Shown piece after piece: positions 1-9,402 of a stretch of DNA of 40,904 nucleotides. Below the pieces are notes generated by a model. That model had not been told where the DNA came from. It saw only the letters and a program-made list of their open reading frames with translations, and made no database searches. Positions within the stretch are counted from its first letter, which is position 1; every line of letters starts with the position of its first letter. Where the stretch lies: NCBI GenBank assembly GCA_030524585.1, contig JAUNGJ010000027.1:1-40904 (forward strand). Reading direction: 5' to 3'. Position numbers and translations under genes: made by a program. The stretch is from Eubacteriales bacterium (GTDB lineage: Bacteria > Bacillota > Clostridia > Lachnospirales > Lachnospiraceae).

Positions 1-17
1 TTCATTGTAACTAGCAT
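1..17 (-). CDS. 5' end of an unidentified gene running off the left edge (partial)
   Basis: Only the first codons (Met-Leu-Val-Thr-Met) are inside the window, so the product cannot be identified. The start is chosen because AGGAGG (minus strand, 28-33) lies 10 nt upstream of the ATG at 17, the same spacing as in marR. The next in-frame ATG at 5 is too far from it. A full promoter with two operator-like sites lies upstream (47-118), so this is a separately transcribed gene and very likely a member of the same MarR regulon as the nitrogenase-like operon. Confidence 0.5.
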
Positions 18-46
18 TTTCTACTTTCCTCCTTCTTAAGTGCAAA

Positions 47-118
47 TAATTAGGTGCCTTGCTTTTGTCTTGTATTCATCATATAATATTTTACAAAATA
101 AATCAAGGTACCTAATTA
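47..118 (-). promoter_or_regulatory. Promoter of the left-edge gene with two MarR-type operator copies
   Basis: On the minus strand there is a -35 box TTGATT (101-106), a 17-nt spacer and a -10 box TATGAT (78-83). The motif TAATTAGGTACCTTG (minus-strand reading of 104-118) overlaps the -35. A near-identical copy in the opposite orientation lies at 47-61 (14 of 15 bases when aligned), just downstream of the expected transcription start. The arrangement matches the promoter at 3222-3290, so the regulator is inferred to be the adjacent MarR protein. Confidence 0.7.
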
Positions 119-191
119 CTTTTCGTTGTTTTGCACGAATCCACTATGAAGTTTTTGTGCATTTACACCTATGCACTTAGAAGACTTAAGC

Positions 192-683
192 CTACAGAGT
201 CACATCGAATTTTCCATGCTCGTCCTTCACGATCTTGGCTCCGCGGCGATGCTGATTTTCCAGAATATCCGGCTCCTTATTCAGCCAGTCATTTCCTAAT
301 TTCTCAAGAATATTGTTCAGGGCAACACATTCTTCTTCGCTGAGTACGGAAAAAAGACCCTTGTACTCATCATCGGAATTGATAATCTCTTCAAATTCCT
401 TTTTGCCCTTTTCTGTCAGCACAATATTGAAGGCTCTCCGGTCCTCCTCACTCTTTTCCTTCACAACCATACCGCGGTTGTCAAGCTTGGAAACCAGCTC
501 GCTGACAGATGCCGCACGGATTCCCAGCCTGTTCTGAATCTCTTTCTGCGACATCTTTGAACCATTATTACCAAGCAGCTCGATCACTCTGTCCTGAGCA
601 ATATTTTTGTGCCGGTAATGTCTCACATATCTTGAGCAGATAATCATTTTTTTAACCAGTTCTTCATCCATCATCTCTGCCAT
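192..683 (-). CDS. MarR-family transcriptional regulator
   Basis: A winged-helix DNA-binding protein of about 163 residues. The region MSQKEIQNRLGIRAASVSEL is the helix-turn-helix with its recognition helix. It is followed by the wing, containing the typical D-R-R-A turn (EEDRRAFNI), then LTEKGKKEF and a C-terminal dimerisation helix. After the usual MarR domain comes a charged tail of about 25 residues (RRGAKIVKDEHGKFDVTL) that could bind a ligand or metal, but nothing proves this. The start is the ATG at 683, because AGGAGG at 694-699 precedes it by 10 nt; the longer open frame would begin inside the promoter. The gene follows the nifH-like gene on the same strand and has its own promoter with one operator copy over the -35, so autoregulation is likely. 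The effector is unknown. Confidence 0.9.
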   Translation of the reverse strand: MAEMMDEELVKKMIICSRYVRHYRHKNIAQDRVIELLGNNGSKMSQKEIQNRLGIRAASVSELVSKLDNRGMVVKEKSEEDRRAFNIVLTEKGKKEFEEIINSDDEYKGLFSVLSEEECVALNNILEKLGNDWLNKEPDILENQHRRGAKIVKDEHGKFDVTL

Positions 684-705
684 ATATAAATATCCTCCTG
701 ATAGT

Positions 706-746
706 ATCATACTTCATATGCCTCCAGCTGTCAATGTACCTAACTA
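706..746 (-). promoter_or_regulatory. marR promoter with operator over the -35 box
   Basis: Minus strand: -35 TTGACA (729-734), 17-nt spacer, -10 TATGAT (706-711). The operator motif TAGTTAGGTACATTG occupies 732-746 and runs into the -35, exactly as at the other two regulated promoters. The expected transcript starts near 699, so the leader is only about 16 nt and begins almost at the Shine-Dalgarno. Only one operator copy is seen here. Confidence 0.7.
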
Positions 747-762
747 TTTGCTTCTGATTTTA

Positions 763-2708
<1,946 letters not shown>

Positions 2709-2716
2709 AATCTCTC

Positions 2717-3181
2717 CTATTCTTTCAAATCATTTCCATATCCTGTCAGATGGCACCCTTTATGAAACTGAACATCTATCTGATAACGTTCTGATAATTC
2801 CTTCGTCAGGGCCTGATAATCCGTTGATAGTAGTTCAATCTGACAGCCACCGAATATTATCAGATGCTTCGGTTTTTTTGTCTCAATAATTTCTTCCGCC
2901 GCTTCCGTAATCATGTCCAGATACCCGCCGCTGATCCAGTCAATTTCATCCAGACACAGAAAGCTTAATTTTCCTTCTCTTTGCAGCTGAAGTTTTTCTG
3001 TTCCTTTATGACGACTGCAGGAACGAGAACCAACAAATAACAGATAGGTACCTTCCGGCTCTGCCAAAGCTAAATAGCCTTCTCCATGACGCTTTCCATT
3101 ATGCCCGCCACGATTACCTTTTCGATGCTGCTCCCGACTCATCCGGCCAGACTCTTCTTTTCGCTTTCTTCCGCGATTCAT
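2717..3181 (-). CDS. Small single-domain component-1-like protein with a basic N-terminal tail
   Basis: A 154-residue protein, first gene of the operon. Residues 45-150 resemble only the first domain of a nitrogenase component-1 subunit: LLFVGSRSCSRHK (C55, matching the HG..GC region), SGGYLDMITEAAEEI, then KPKHLIIFGGCQIELLSTDY (C113, matching the third P-cluster-type cysteine). C76 and C143 (KGCHLTGYG) are extra. Residues 1-36 form a strongly basic Arg/Lys/Gly/His-rich tail not expected in this family. The start at 3181 is supported by AGGAGG 7 nt upstream. It may be the second half of a split, asymmetric component-1 complex with the 375-residue protein, or an assembly factor. The homology is inferred by eye from motif spacing and should be treated as probable, not certain. 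Confidence 0.65.
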   Translation of the reverse strand: MNRGRKRKEESGRMSREQHRKGNRGGHNGKRHGEGYLALAEPEGTYLLFVGSRSCSRHKGTEKLQLQREGKLSFLCLDEIDWISGGYLDMITEAAEEIIETKKPKHLIIFGGCQIELLSTDYQALTKELSERYQIDVQFHKGCHLTGYGNDLKE

Positions 3182-3221
3182 CCTTGTTCCTCCTTATATC
3201 TCTTTTACACCTCAATTTTAT

Positions 3222-3290
3222 TTAGGTAGCTAATTATTTATCCAAGATCAGTATACTATAACAGAAACTTTTATGTCAAGGTACCATACT
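3222..3290 (-). promoter_or_regulatory. Promoter of the nitrogenase-like operon with two flanking operator copies
   Basis: Minus strand: -35 TTGACA (3274-3279), 18-nt spacer, -10 TATACT (3250-3255). One operator copy (minus strand AGTATGGTACCTTGA, 3276-3290) runs into the -35. A second (TAATTAGCTACCTAA on the minus strand, 3222-3236) lies just past the predicted start. A repressor bound at both would block polymerase. A further core match, TAGGTACCTT, is inside the first gene at 3045-3054. Confidence 0.75.
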
Positions 3291-3329
3291 AAAAAACCGT
3301 ATCTATATCCCGCCGTCTGCGGATAACGC

Positions 3330-3364
3330 AAAAAAAAGAACCCCGAACTTAATCAGGATTCTTT
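3330..3364 (-). terminator. Rho-independent terminator of the murE-thiN superoperon
   Basis: In the minus-strand RNA, AAAGAATCCTGA pairs with a GC-rich 3' arm (12 bp including G-U pairs) around a TTAAGT-like loop, followed by an uninterrupted run of eight U (3330-3337). It lies 18 nt beyond the thiN stop and separates the housekeeping operon from the nitrogenase-like operon promoter. Confidence 0.9.
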
Positions 3365-3382
3365 CCACAAAACAATACTATA

Positions 3383-4048
3383 TCACAGGGACTCTCGGTC
3401 ACGCGTCTCCATAAGAATTACCACTCCTCCGGAATAATCGATCACTGCTTCCTCCGCCGCAATCTCATTGCTTACACACAGACTGTCATACGGCGTCAGC
3501 ATATGATCTTTAAGAGGGTATTTCGCCCCTCGAATATTAAATCCATATATGATCTCTCCCAGTGGGAACACACTGAAATAAGGACCATATGCATTCTCTC
3601 GGGTCAGATGTGTCTCGCCTCCAATCAGCCGGATACGATTCTGCGGGTCCAGTATCTCTGCTTCCACGCCTGCCTTGAAGGGAATCATCAATGTCTGTAC
3701 ATTCGCCCACAAATGATCAATCCGTCCCCCCGTTGCTCCCAGAATAATAAGCCTGCCACAGCCCAGAGTCATCCCAAGCCGTACTGCAATCTCCGTATCG
3801 GAAGCATCCTTCACCGGATTGAACTCCCGAATCGGTACATCTCCCCGTTCTTTATAATACGACACCATCTCATCCGGAAGACTGTCAAAATCTCCCACAA
3901 TATAACTTGGCAGAATTTCGTGCCGATACAGAAACTCTACGCCCCGGTCTACTCCAATCACCCATGGATGTTCCATCTCCTGTAATACTTTCAGCGTCAA
4001 TGTCTCATCCAGAGTTCCTCCACTGATGATCACTGCACACTTACTCAT
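3383..4048 (-). CDS. thiN: Thiamine diphosphokinase
   Basis: Transfers pyrophosphate from ATP to thiamine to give thiamine diphosphate in the cytoplasm. The protein (about 221 residues, normal for the family) shows the N-terminal ISGGTLDE strand-loop, GVDRGVEFL, the catalytic VGDFDSLPDE segment, KDASDTEIAV and the highly conserved LGATGGRIDHLWANVQTL. The start is the ATG at 4048 (MSKCAVIISGG), which overlaps the end of rpe by 8 nt. The longer frame to 4123 lies entirely inside rpe and is not expected to be used. It is last in the superoperon, after rsgA and rpe, as in many Firmicutes. Confidence 0.93.
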   Translation of the reverse strand: MSKCAVIISGGTLDETLTLKVLQEMEHPWVIGVDRGVEFLYRHEILPSYIVGDFDSLPDEMVSYYKERGDVPIREFNPVKDASDTEIAVRLGMTLGCGRLIILGATGGRIDHLWANVQTLMIPFKAGVEAEILDPQNRIRLIGGETHLTRENAYGPYFSVFPLGEIIYGFNIRGAKYPLKDHMLTPYDSLCVSNEIAAEEAVIDYSGGVVILMETRDRESL

Positions 4049-4703
4049 ACTCTCTAAATATCTCCATATATCTTCTGGTATTCTCTGCAATATCTCCGCC
4101 AAATACAGCCGAACCTGCCACAAAAATATTGGCTCCGGCCTCTAAAACTTCACGTACATTATCCAGTTTGATTCCGCCATCTACCTGAATATCAATATCA
4201 CGTCCTGATTCTTCGATCATACGGCGAATTTCCCGGATACGGCCCAGGGCTTCCGGCATGAATTTCTGTCCGCCGGCTCCCGGATATACAGACATAACAA
4301 GAATCATATCTACAATTTCCAGATATTCGCGCACTGCTTCCACTGGCGTATCCGGACAGATAGAGAGACCTGCCATAAGCCCCAGCTCTTTGATTTTGAC
4401 CAGCGTCTTTCTTACATCCGGACATGCTTCAAGATGAACGGTAATAAGATCTGCCCCCGCATCCTTAAAAGCCTCTACGTAACGAATTGGATCCTGCACC
4501 ATCAAATGTGCATCCATGATCTGCCCCGTCGCCTTCTTTATGGATTTCATGACCGGTATTCCGAATGATATATTGGGGACAAACATTCCATCCATAACAT
4601 CAAAATGTAAATAAGCTGCTCCATTCTCTTCCGTCAGTTTTATTTCTTTTCCAAGCTGTGTAAAATCTGCCGAAAGTATTGAGGGTGCTATCACATACTT
4701 CAT
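4041..4703 (-). CDS. rpe: Ribulose-phosphate 3-epimerase
   Basis: Interconverts ribulose-5-phosphate and xylulose-5-phosphate in the pentose phosphate pathway. It is a TIM-barrel of 220 residues with the family hallmarks in order: APSILSADF near the N-terminus, HFDVMDGMFVPNISFG (metal-binding His and Asp), DAHLMV, VHLEAC, the flexible MSVYPGAGGQKFMP loop and QVDGGI with the catalytic Asp. ATG 4703 is preferred. A GTG one codon upstream overlaps the rsgA stop and is an alternative, since AGGAG at 4713-4717 could serve either. It is tightly coupled to rsgA upstream and thiN downstream. Confidence 0.96.
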   Translation of the reverse strand: MKYVIAPSILSADFTQLGKEIKLTEENGAAYLHFDVMDGMFVPNISFGIPVMKSIKKATGQIMDAHLMVQDPIRYVEAFKDAGADLITVHLEACPDVRKTLVKIKELGLMAGLSICPDTPVEAVREYLEIVDMILVMSVYPGAGGQKFMPEALGRIREIRRMIEESGRDIDIQVDGGIKLDNVREVLEAGANIFVAGSAVFGGDIAENTRRYMEIFREYE

Positions 4704-4705
4704 CA

Positions 4706-5584
4706 CTAGTATCTCCTTTTTTCTTTTAATTCTTTATATATCTCCAGATAATTCTGGTATCTGACGGAATGAATCTTTCCTTCCGAAAGAGCCTGTTTTA
4801 CTGCGCAATCCGGCTCATGCACATGATCACAGCCGTTAAATCTGCAGCTTCCCTCATATGGTTCAAATTCGGGAAAATAATACTTCAATTCTTCTTTTTC
4901 AAAATCATTGGTATACAGGGAACTAAACCCCGGTGTATCCATAATATAGGTATCCCAATCGACCGTAATAAGCTCTGAGTGCCTGGTGGTATGCTTTCCA
5001 CGGTCAATCTTACTGCTGATGGCCCCAGTCTCCATCTCCACCTCTCTCTGAAGGCAGTTGATCAGCGAGGATTTCCCCACGCCAGATGGTCCGGCAACCG
5101 TCGTTGTCTTTCCCTTAAGAAGCTTCTTTATCTCATCGATCTGCTCCTCCATCCGGGCACTTACAAACAGAAGCTGATAGCCGGAAGGCGCATATATCTC
5201 GCGGATACTTTCCAGTTCCTCCTCTTTTGCAATATCCTGCTTATTAAAGCACAAAATCACCGGTATCTTCTTGCTTTCCATCATAATCAGAAAACGGTCC
5301 AGAAGGTTAAAGTGCGGTTTTGGCTTCTTCACTGCAAATACCACCAGCGCCTGATCCACATTCGCAACAGCCGGCCGGATCAGATCATTCTTTCTGGGAA
5401 GAATCTCGCGGATGTTCCCCTCCTTATTTTCATCACTTAAAATGTCAACCTCCACGTTATCTCCAACCAGAGGCTTCACACCTTCTTTGCGGAAGATTCC
5501 TTTTGCTTTACATTCGTAAATACCGAATTCTGCTACGTGAACGTAGTAGAATCCGGCAATACCTTTCACAATCTTTCCCTGCAT
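4706..5584 (-). CDS. rsgA: Ribosome small-subunit-dependent GTPase A
   Basis: A circularly permuted GTPase that acts late in 30S assembly. It has an N-terminal OB-fold (1-75), then the G motifs in permuted order: G4 NKQD (114-117), G1/Walker A GPSGVGKSS (165-173) and G3 DTPGF (216-220). The C-terminal zinc site is made of C247, C252, H254 and C260. At 292 residues it is full length. It begins directly after prkC, as in the standard Firmicutes gene order. Confidence 0.96.
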   Translation of the reverse strand: MQGKIVKGIAGFYYVHVAEFGIYECKAKGIFRKEGVKPLVGDNVEVDILSDENKEGNIREILPRKNDLIRPAVANVDQALVVFAVKKPKPHFNLLDRFLIMMESKKIPVILCFNKQDIAKEEELESIREIYAPSGYQLLFVSARMEEQIDEIKKLLKGKTTTVAGPSGVGKSSLINCLQREVEMETGAISSKIDRGKHTTRHSELITVDWDTYIMDTPGFSSLYTNDFEKEELKYYFPEFEPYEGSCRFNGCDHVHEPDCAVKQALSEGKIHSVRYQNYLEIYKELKEKRRY

Positions 5585-5587
5585 AGA

Positions 5588-7618
5588 TTACTGTCCATCC
5601 TCCGGTTCCTGAACTGCTGACGAGCCGGTGCTGATAACCAGACTCACCGATGAACCCTTGGATACCTCTGCTCCCACGCCCGGGTTGCAGCTAATGACGC
5701 AGCCGGCCGGTACGCTGTCACTGGACTCATATTTAACATCTGAGACAAGACCTGCATTTGTAATCATCTGTCTTGCATTGCTCTCCGTAGCGCCAACCAC
5801 ATTCGGAACCGTTGGTTTATCCTCCGGCTTCTTTCCGAGGCTTACTACCAGGCTCACACTGGTTCCCTTCTGCACCTTGCCACCGGAAGGATCCTGTCTG
5901 ATTACCAGACCTGCCCCATAGCTCTCGCTGTATTCCGTATCAACGGTTGAAATATCCAAGCCTGCAGCTTTTATCTCACTCTTCGCATCATTCTCTGATT
6001 TGCCTACAACATTCGGCACTGCAATCTTCTCAGAACCTTTGCTTACCTTCATGGTAATCTGTGTATCCTTGGATACCTTCGTACCTGCTGCCGGATCTGT
6101 TCCGATAACGGTACCCTGTTCCTCATCACTGTATACTGCCTCGGAAGTTATCTTCGTAAAGCCCTGATCCTCCAACGCCTTCTGGGCAGCTTCTTCATCC
6201 TTCCCGGATACATCCGGAATCTCTTTTTCCTCTGAAGTACGTCCGGAGCTTACTACAATCTCAATCTCCGTGCCTTTCTTTACACGTTTTCCCTCTGCCG
6301 GGTCCTGCTCGATCACATAGCCTTCATCGTATTTCTTAGACTCCCGTCTGGCCTTAACTTTGCATTTTAATCCTGCATCCTCCAGAAGCTCCATGGCCTC
6401 GCCTTCGGTCTTACCTACCAGATTCGGAACCTTGATCTTATCTTCTGAATCAATCGCAAATATTCCCGAATCAAACTTCAGCACTCCTGCTGCCCGTCCT
6501 ACTACGACACCAAGAACAATCACTATCAGGACCGCGACAACGATGGTGAGAATCTTCATGATCTTATTCATACGGGGATTCACTTCATCGCTGTCCCTGC
6601 TTTTTCTCTTTCTGTCCTCATAATCATCATACTCGTCGTCATATTCATCATCGTATTCGTCATCATAGGCGTCGTCATCATCATATTCATCATCCTGATC
6701 ATCCTCTACATAGGCGCCCCGGATATCATTCAGATCATCTTCCGTAATAATCACCGTATCCGCATTGTTCAGCGGTGCGATCCGCACGAAATCCCCGTCC
6801 GGATCTACCAGCGAGTGCTTCAGATCCCGAATCAGGCTCTCCATACAATCATAACGTCTCTCCGAATTCTTCTGCGTACATTTTAATATGATCTGCTCCA
6901 GACTATACGGAATATCCGGCACCAGTTCTGACGGCGGTGTGATCTCATCCTGCAGGTGCTTGACCGCAACCTCAACCGCTGTCTCTCCGTTAAATGGGAC
7001 CTGACCGGTTACCATCTCATAGAGCGTAATACCAATAGAATAAATGTCACTCTTGGTATCCACATATCCGCCCCTTGCCTGCTCCGGCGAAGTATAGTGC
7101 ACAGATCCCATGGCCGATGTGCTGACCGTTGTGGATGTGGTTGCCTTTGCAATACCAAAGTCCGTCACCTTGACCTTTCCATCCTTGGAGATCATCACAT
7201 TATGCGGCTTAATATCCCGATGCACAATCTGCCGTTCATGAGCCGCCTCGATACCATTACACATCTGAATGGCAATACTGATTACCTCCTTTGGAGATAA
7301 TCCTTCCTTCTTGTCAATATATTCTTTTAACGTAATTCCCTCTACAAGCTCCATAACCATATAGTACAGGCCGCGGTCTTCCCCCACATCGTACACATTC
7401 ACGATGTTTGGGTGCATAAGTCCTGCCGCCGCCTGGGCCTCTGACCGGAACTTCTTTACAAATGTAGAATCTTCACGAAATTCTCTCTTCAACACCTTGA
7501 TTGCCACATAGCGGTTCAGCATGTGATCCTTTCCCTTATAGACATCCGCCATACCGCCTGTACCAATCTTACTCAATACCTCATATCTTTTTCCTAAATA
7601 AATACCGTCTTTCACCAT
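5588..7618 (-). CDS. prkC: PASTA-domain Ser/Thr protein kinase
   Basis: A membrane kinase that senses muropeptides or lipid II outside the cell and phosphorylates cytoplasmic targets. Kinase domain (about 1-270): glycine loop GTGGMADVYKG, catalytic Lys41, HRDIKPHN (Asp135), DFG (153-155) and SPEQARG. Next come a very acidic linker of Asp/Glu/Tyr repeats (304-336), a basic stretch, one transmembrane helix (about 355-378) and four extracellular PASTA repeats (about 395-665), each opening with a variant of VPN.VG. At 676 residues the size is typical. Its ATG overlaps the stop of the cognate phosphatase by 7 nt (ATGGTGA), so the pair is co-translated. It is expected to regulate wall synthesis and growth, consistent with murE in the same operon. 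Confidence 0.96.
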   Translation of the reverse strand: MVKDGIYLGKRYEVLSKIGTGGMADVYKGKDHMLNRYVAIKVLKREFREDSTFVKKFRSEAQAAAGLMHPNIVNVYDVGEDRGLYYMVMELVEGITLKEYIDKKEGLSPKEVISIAIQMCNGIEAAHERQIVHRDIKPHNVMISKDGKVKVTDFGIAKATTSTTVSTSAMGSVHYTSPEQARGGYVDTKSDIYSIGITLYEMVTGQVPFNGETAVEVAVKHLQDEITPPSELVPDIPYSLEQIILKCTQKNSERRYDCMESLIRDLKHSLVDPDGDFVRIAPLNNADTVIITEDDLNDIRGAYVEDDQDDEYDDDDAYDDEYDDEYDDEYDDYEDRKRKSRDSDEVNPRMNKIMKILTIVVAVLIVIVLGVVVGRAAGVLKFDSGIFAIDSEDKIKVPNLVGKTEGEAMELLEDAGLKCKVKARRESKKYDEGYVIEQDPAEGKRVKKGTEIEIVVSSGRTSEEKEIPDVSGKDEEAAQKALEDQGFTKITSEAVYSDEEQGTVIGTDPAAGTKVSKDTQITMKVSKGSEKIAVPNVVGKSENDAKSEIKAAGLDISTVDTEYSESYGAGLVIRQDPSGGKVQKGTSVSLVVSLGKKPEDKPTVPNVVGATESNARQMITNAGLVSDVKYESSDSVPAGCVISCNPGVGAEVSKGSSVSLVISTGSSAVQEPEDGQ

Positions 7619-8355
7619 ATACTCTCCTCACTTGCAATAGGTTCAGCAAGTACAACCCCGATATTATCCCTTCCACCGTTGCTGTTGGCTCTGTCGATCA
7701 GCATCTGAACTGCTTCCACGATATCTCGTGACCCCTTAATTAGTCCAAACATATCTTCATCCTCTACCATATTGCTGAGCCCATCCGTACACATCAAAAT
7801 CACATCTCCCCTTTTGATGCGGAATTCATAAAAGTCAGCCTCTGCCTCTGACTTTACCCCCATAGCTCTTGTAATAATATTCTTATCCGGATGATTCCTT
7901 GCGTCCTCAGCCTTGATTCCGCCAAGTCTCACCATCTCTTCCACCAGGGAATGATCCTTTGACAGCTGCCTGATATTATCATCAATCAGATACAGACGGC
8001 TGTCACCAATATTCGCAAAATACAGAGTGTTTCCAATCACTGTAGCAGCCACCAGAGTCGTACCCATGCCTTCCAGCTTCACATCTCTGCTCGCTGCTTC
8101 AATCAGCTTACGGTTCGCCACCTGGATGATTCTATTCAAAATTGTCTCGGGCTTGCCGCTTTTACTCGCCTCAAGCTCCTTCTTTACAACTTCCACAGTA
8201 TATTTAGACGCAAAGTCACCTGCCTTATGTCCACCCATTCCATCGGCAACCACAAGCAGGTTCGGAAAAGGACCGACCGGCTGGTCAGTCGCATATACAT
8301 AGTCCTGATTAATCTCACGTCGTCTTCCGACATCAGTCATCGCATAATATTTCAT
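7612..8355 (-). CDS. PP2C-family protein phosphatase (PrpC/Stp type)
   Basis: A soluble metal-dependent phosphatase that reverses PrkC phosphorylation. Motifs of the family are in order: REINQDY, VVADGMGGHKAGD with the metal-binding Asp, TTLVAATV, ANIGDSRLYLI, the SKDHSLV segment, MCTDGLSNMV and GGRDNIGVVL. At 247 residues it is complete. The ATG at 8355 directly abuts the rlmN stop, and the 3' end overlaps prkC. The symbols prpC and stp are both used for such genes, so none is forced here. Confidence 0.95.
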   Translation of the reverse strand: MKYYAMTDVGRRREINQDYVYATDQPVGPFPNLLVVADGMGGHKAGDFASKYTVEVVKKELEASKSGKPETILNRIIQVANRKLIEAASRDVKLEGMGTTLVAATVIGNTLYFANIGDSRLYLIDDNIRQLSKDHSLVEEMVRLGGIKAEDARNHPDKNIITRAMGVKSEAEADFYEFRIKRGDVILMCTDGLSNMVEDEDMFGLIKGSRDIVEAVQMLIDRANSNGGRDNIGVVLAEPIASEESIW

Positions 8356-9402
8356 CTAATTCTCCTTCTTGGAAGTTATATGACGTCGTCTTAATTGTCC
8401 ACAGGCCCCGTCAATATCAGAGCCTCTTTCCCTTCTTATTGTAACATTAATTCCGTCATGTTCAAGTTTATTTTTGAATTCAATTGCATTTTTACGGCTT
8501 GGCTTCTGAAACTCTCTCTCCCTGATCGGGTTCACCGGAATCAGATTCATGTGACAGTTTCGATTCTTCAGCATCGCTGCCAGCTCTTTTGCATCTTCCG
8601 GGGAATCATTCACGCCCTGAACCAAACTATACTCAAAGGTGACCCTCCGCCCTGTTTTTCGGAAATAATAATCACAGGCTTCCAGTACCTTTGACAGATC
8701 ATAACGGTTTGCCACCGGCATCAGCCTTTTCCGCTTCTCCTGATCGGAGCCATGAAGCGAGAGTGCAAGGGTAATCTGAAGCCCTTCCTCTGCAAGCTTT
8801 CTCATGTTTGGAACAATTCCGCAGGTAGAAGCTGTAATGTTCCGCTGGCTGATATGAAGCCCGTGCTCATCGCTGACCATATGGATGAATCTCACAAAAT
8901 TCTCATAATTATCCAGCGGCTCCCCGGTTCCCATGACTACAATATTGGATACCCGTTCCCCGCTGATCTTCTGTATCTGGTAAATCTGCCCCAGCATCTC
9001 AGAGGTGTTTAGGTTTCTTACCAATCCCCCTATGGTCGATGCACAGAATCTGCACCCCATCCGGCATCCCACCTGGGAAGAAATGCATACGGAATTTCCA
9101 TAATTATATTTCATAAGGACACTCTCCACCACATTTCCATCCCGTAATTCAAACAAAAATTTTTCAGTAGGGTCCAGATTTGAGATCTGACGCTCCAGCA
9201 TCGATACCTTCCGGATCTCGTATTCTTCCTCCAGCCGCTGCCGCAGACTTTTGGACAGATTCGTCATCTCATCGAACCGGTCAACAAGCTTCACATGAAG
9301 CCACTCATAAATCTGTTTTGCACGGAATGCCTTCTCCCCAAGACCTGCCATCTCTTCCTGCAGTTCACTATATGTATATGAACGTATATCTTTTTTATCC
9401 AT
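8356..9402 (-). CDS. rlmN: 23S rRNA (adenine2503-C2)/tRNA methyltransferase, radical SAM
   Basis: Methylates A2503 of 23S rRNA and A37 of some tRNAs using two SAM molecules. The radical-SAM cluster motif is C113-x3-C117-x2-C120 (VGCRMGCRFCAST). Also visible are VVMGTGEPLDNY, the ALSLHG segment and a C-terminal DGACGQL cysteine that matches the resolving Cys of RlmN. The length of 348 is standard. Stop and start codons abut both neighbours (rsmB upstream, the phosphatase downstream). Confidence 0.96.
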   Translation of the reverse strand: MDKKDIRSYTYSELQEEMAGLGEKAFRAKQIYEWLHVKLVDRFDEMTNLSKSLRQRLEEEYEIRKVSMLERQISNLDPTEKFLFELRDGNVVESVLMKYNYGNSVCISSQVGCRMGCRFCASTIGGLVRNLNTSEMLGQIYQIQKISGERVSNIVVMGTGEPLDNYENFVRFIHMVSDEHGLHISQRNITASTCGIVPNMRKLAEEGLQITLALSLHGSDQEKRKRLMPVANRYDLSKVLEACDYYFRKTGRRVTFEYSLVQGVNDSPEDAKELAAMLKNRNCHMNLIPVNPIREREFQKPSRKNAIEFKNKLEHDGINVTIRRERGSDIDGACGQLRRRHITSKKEN

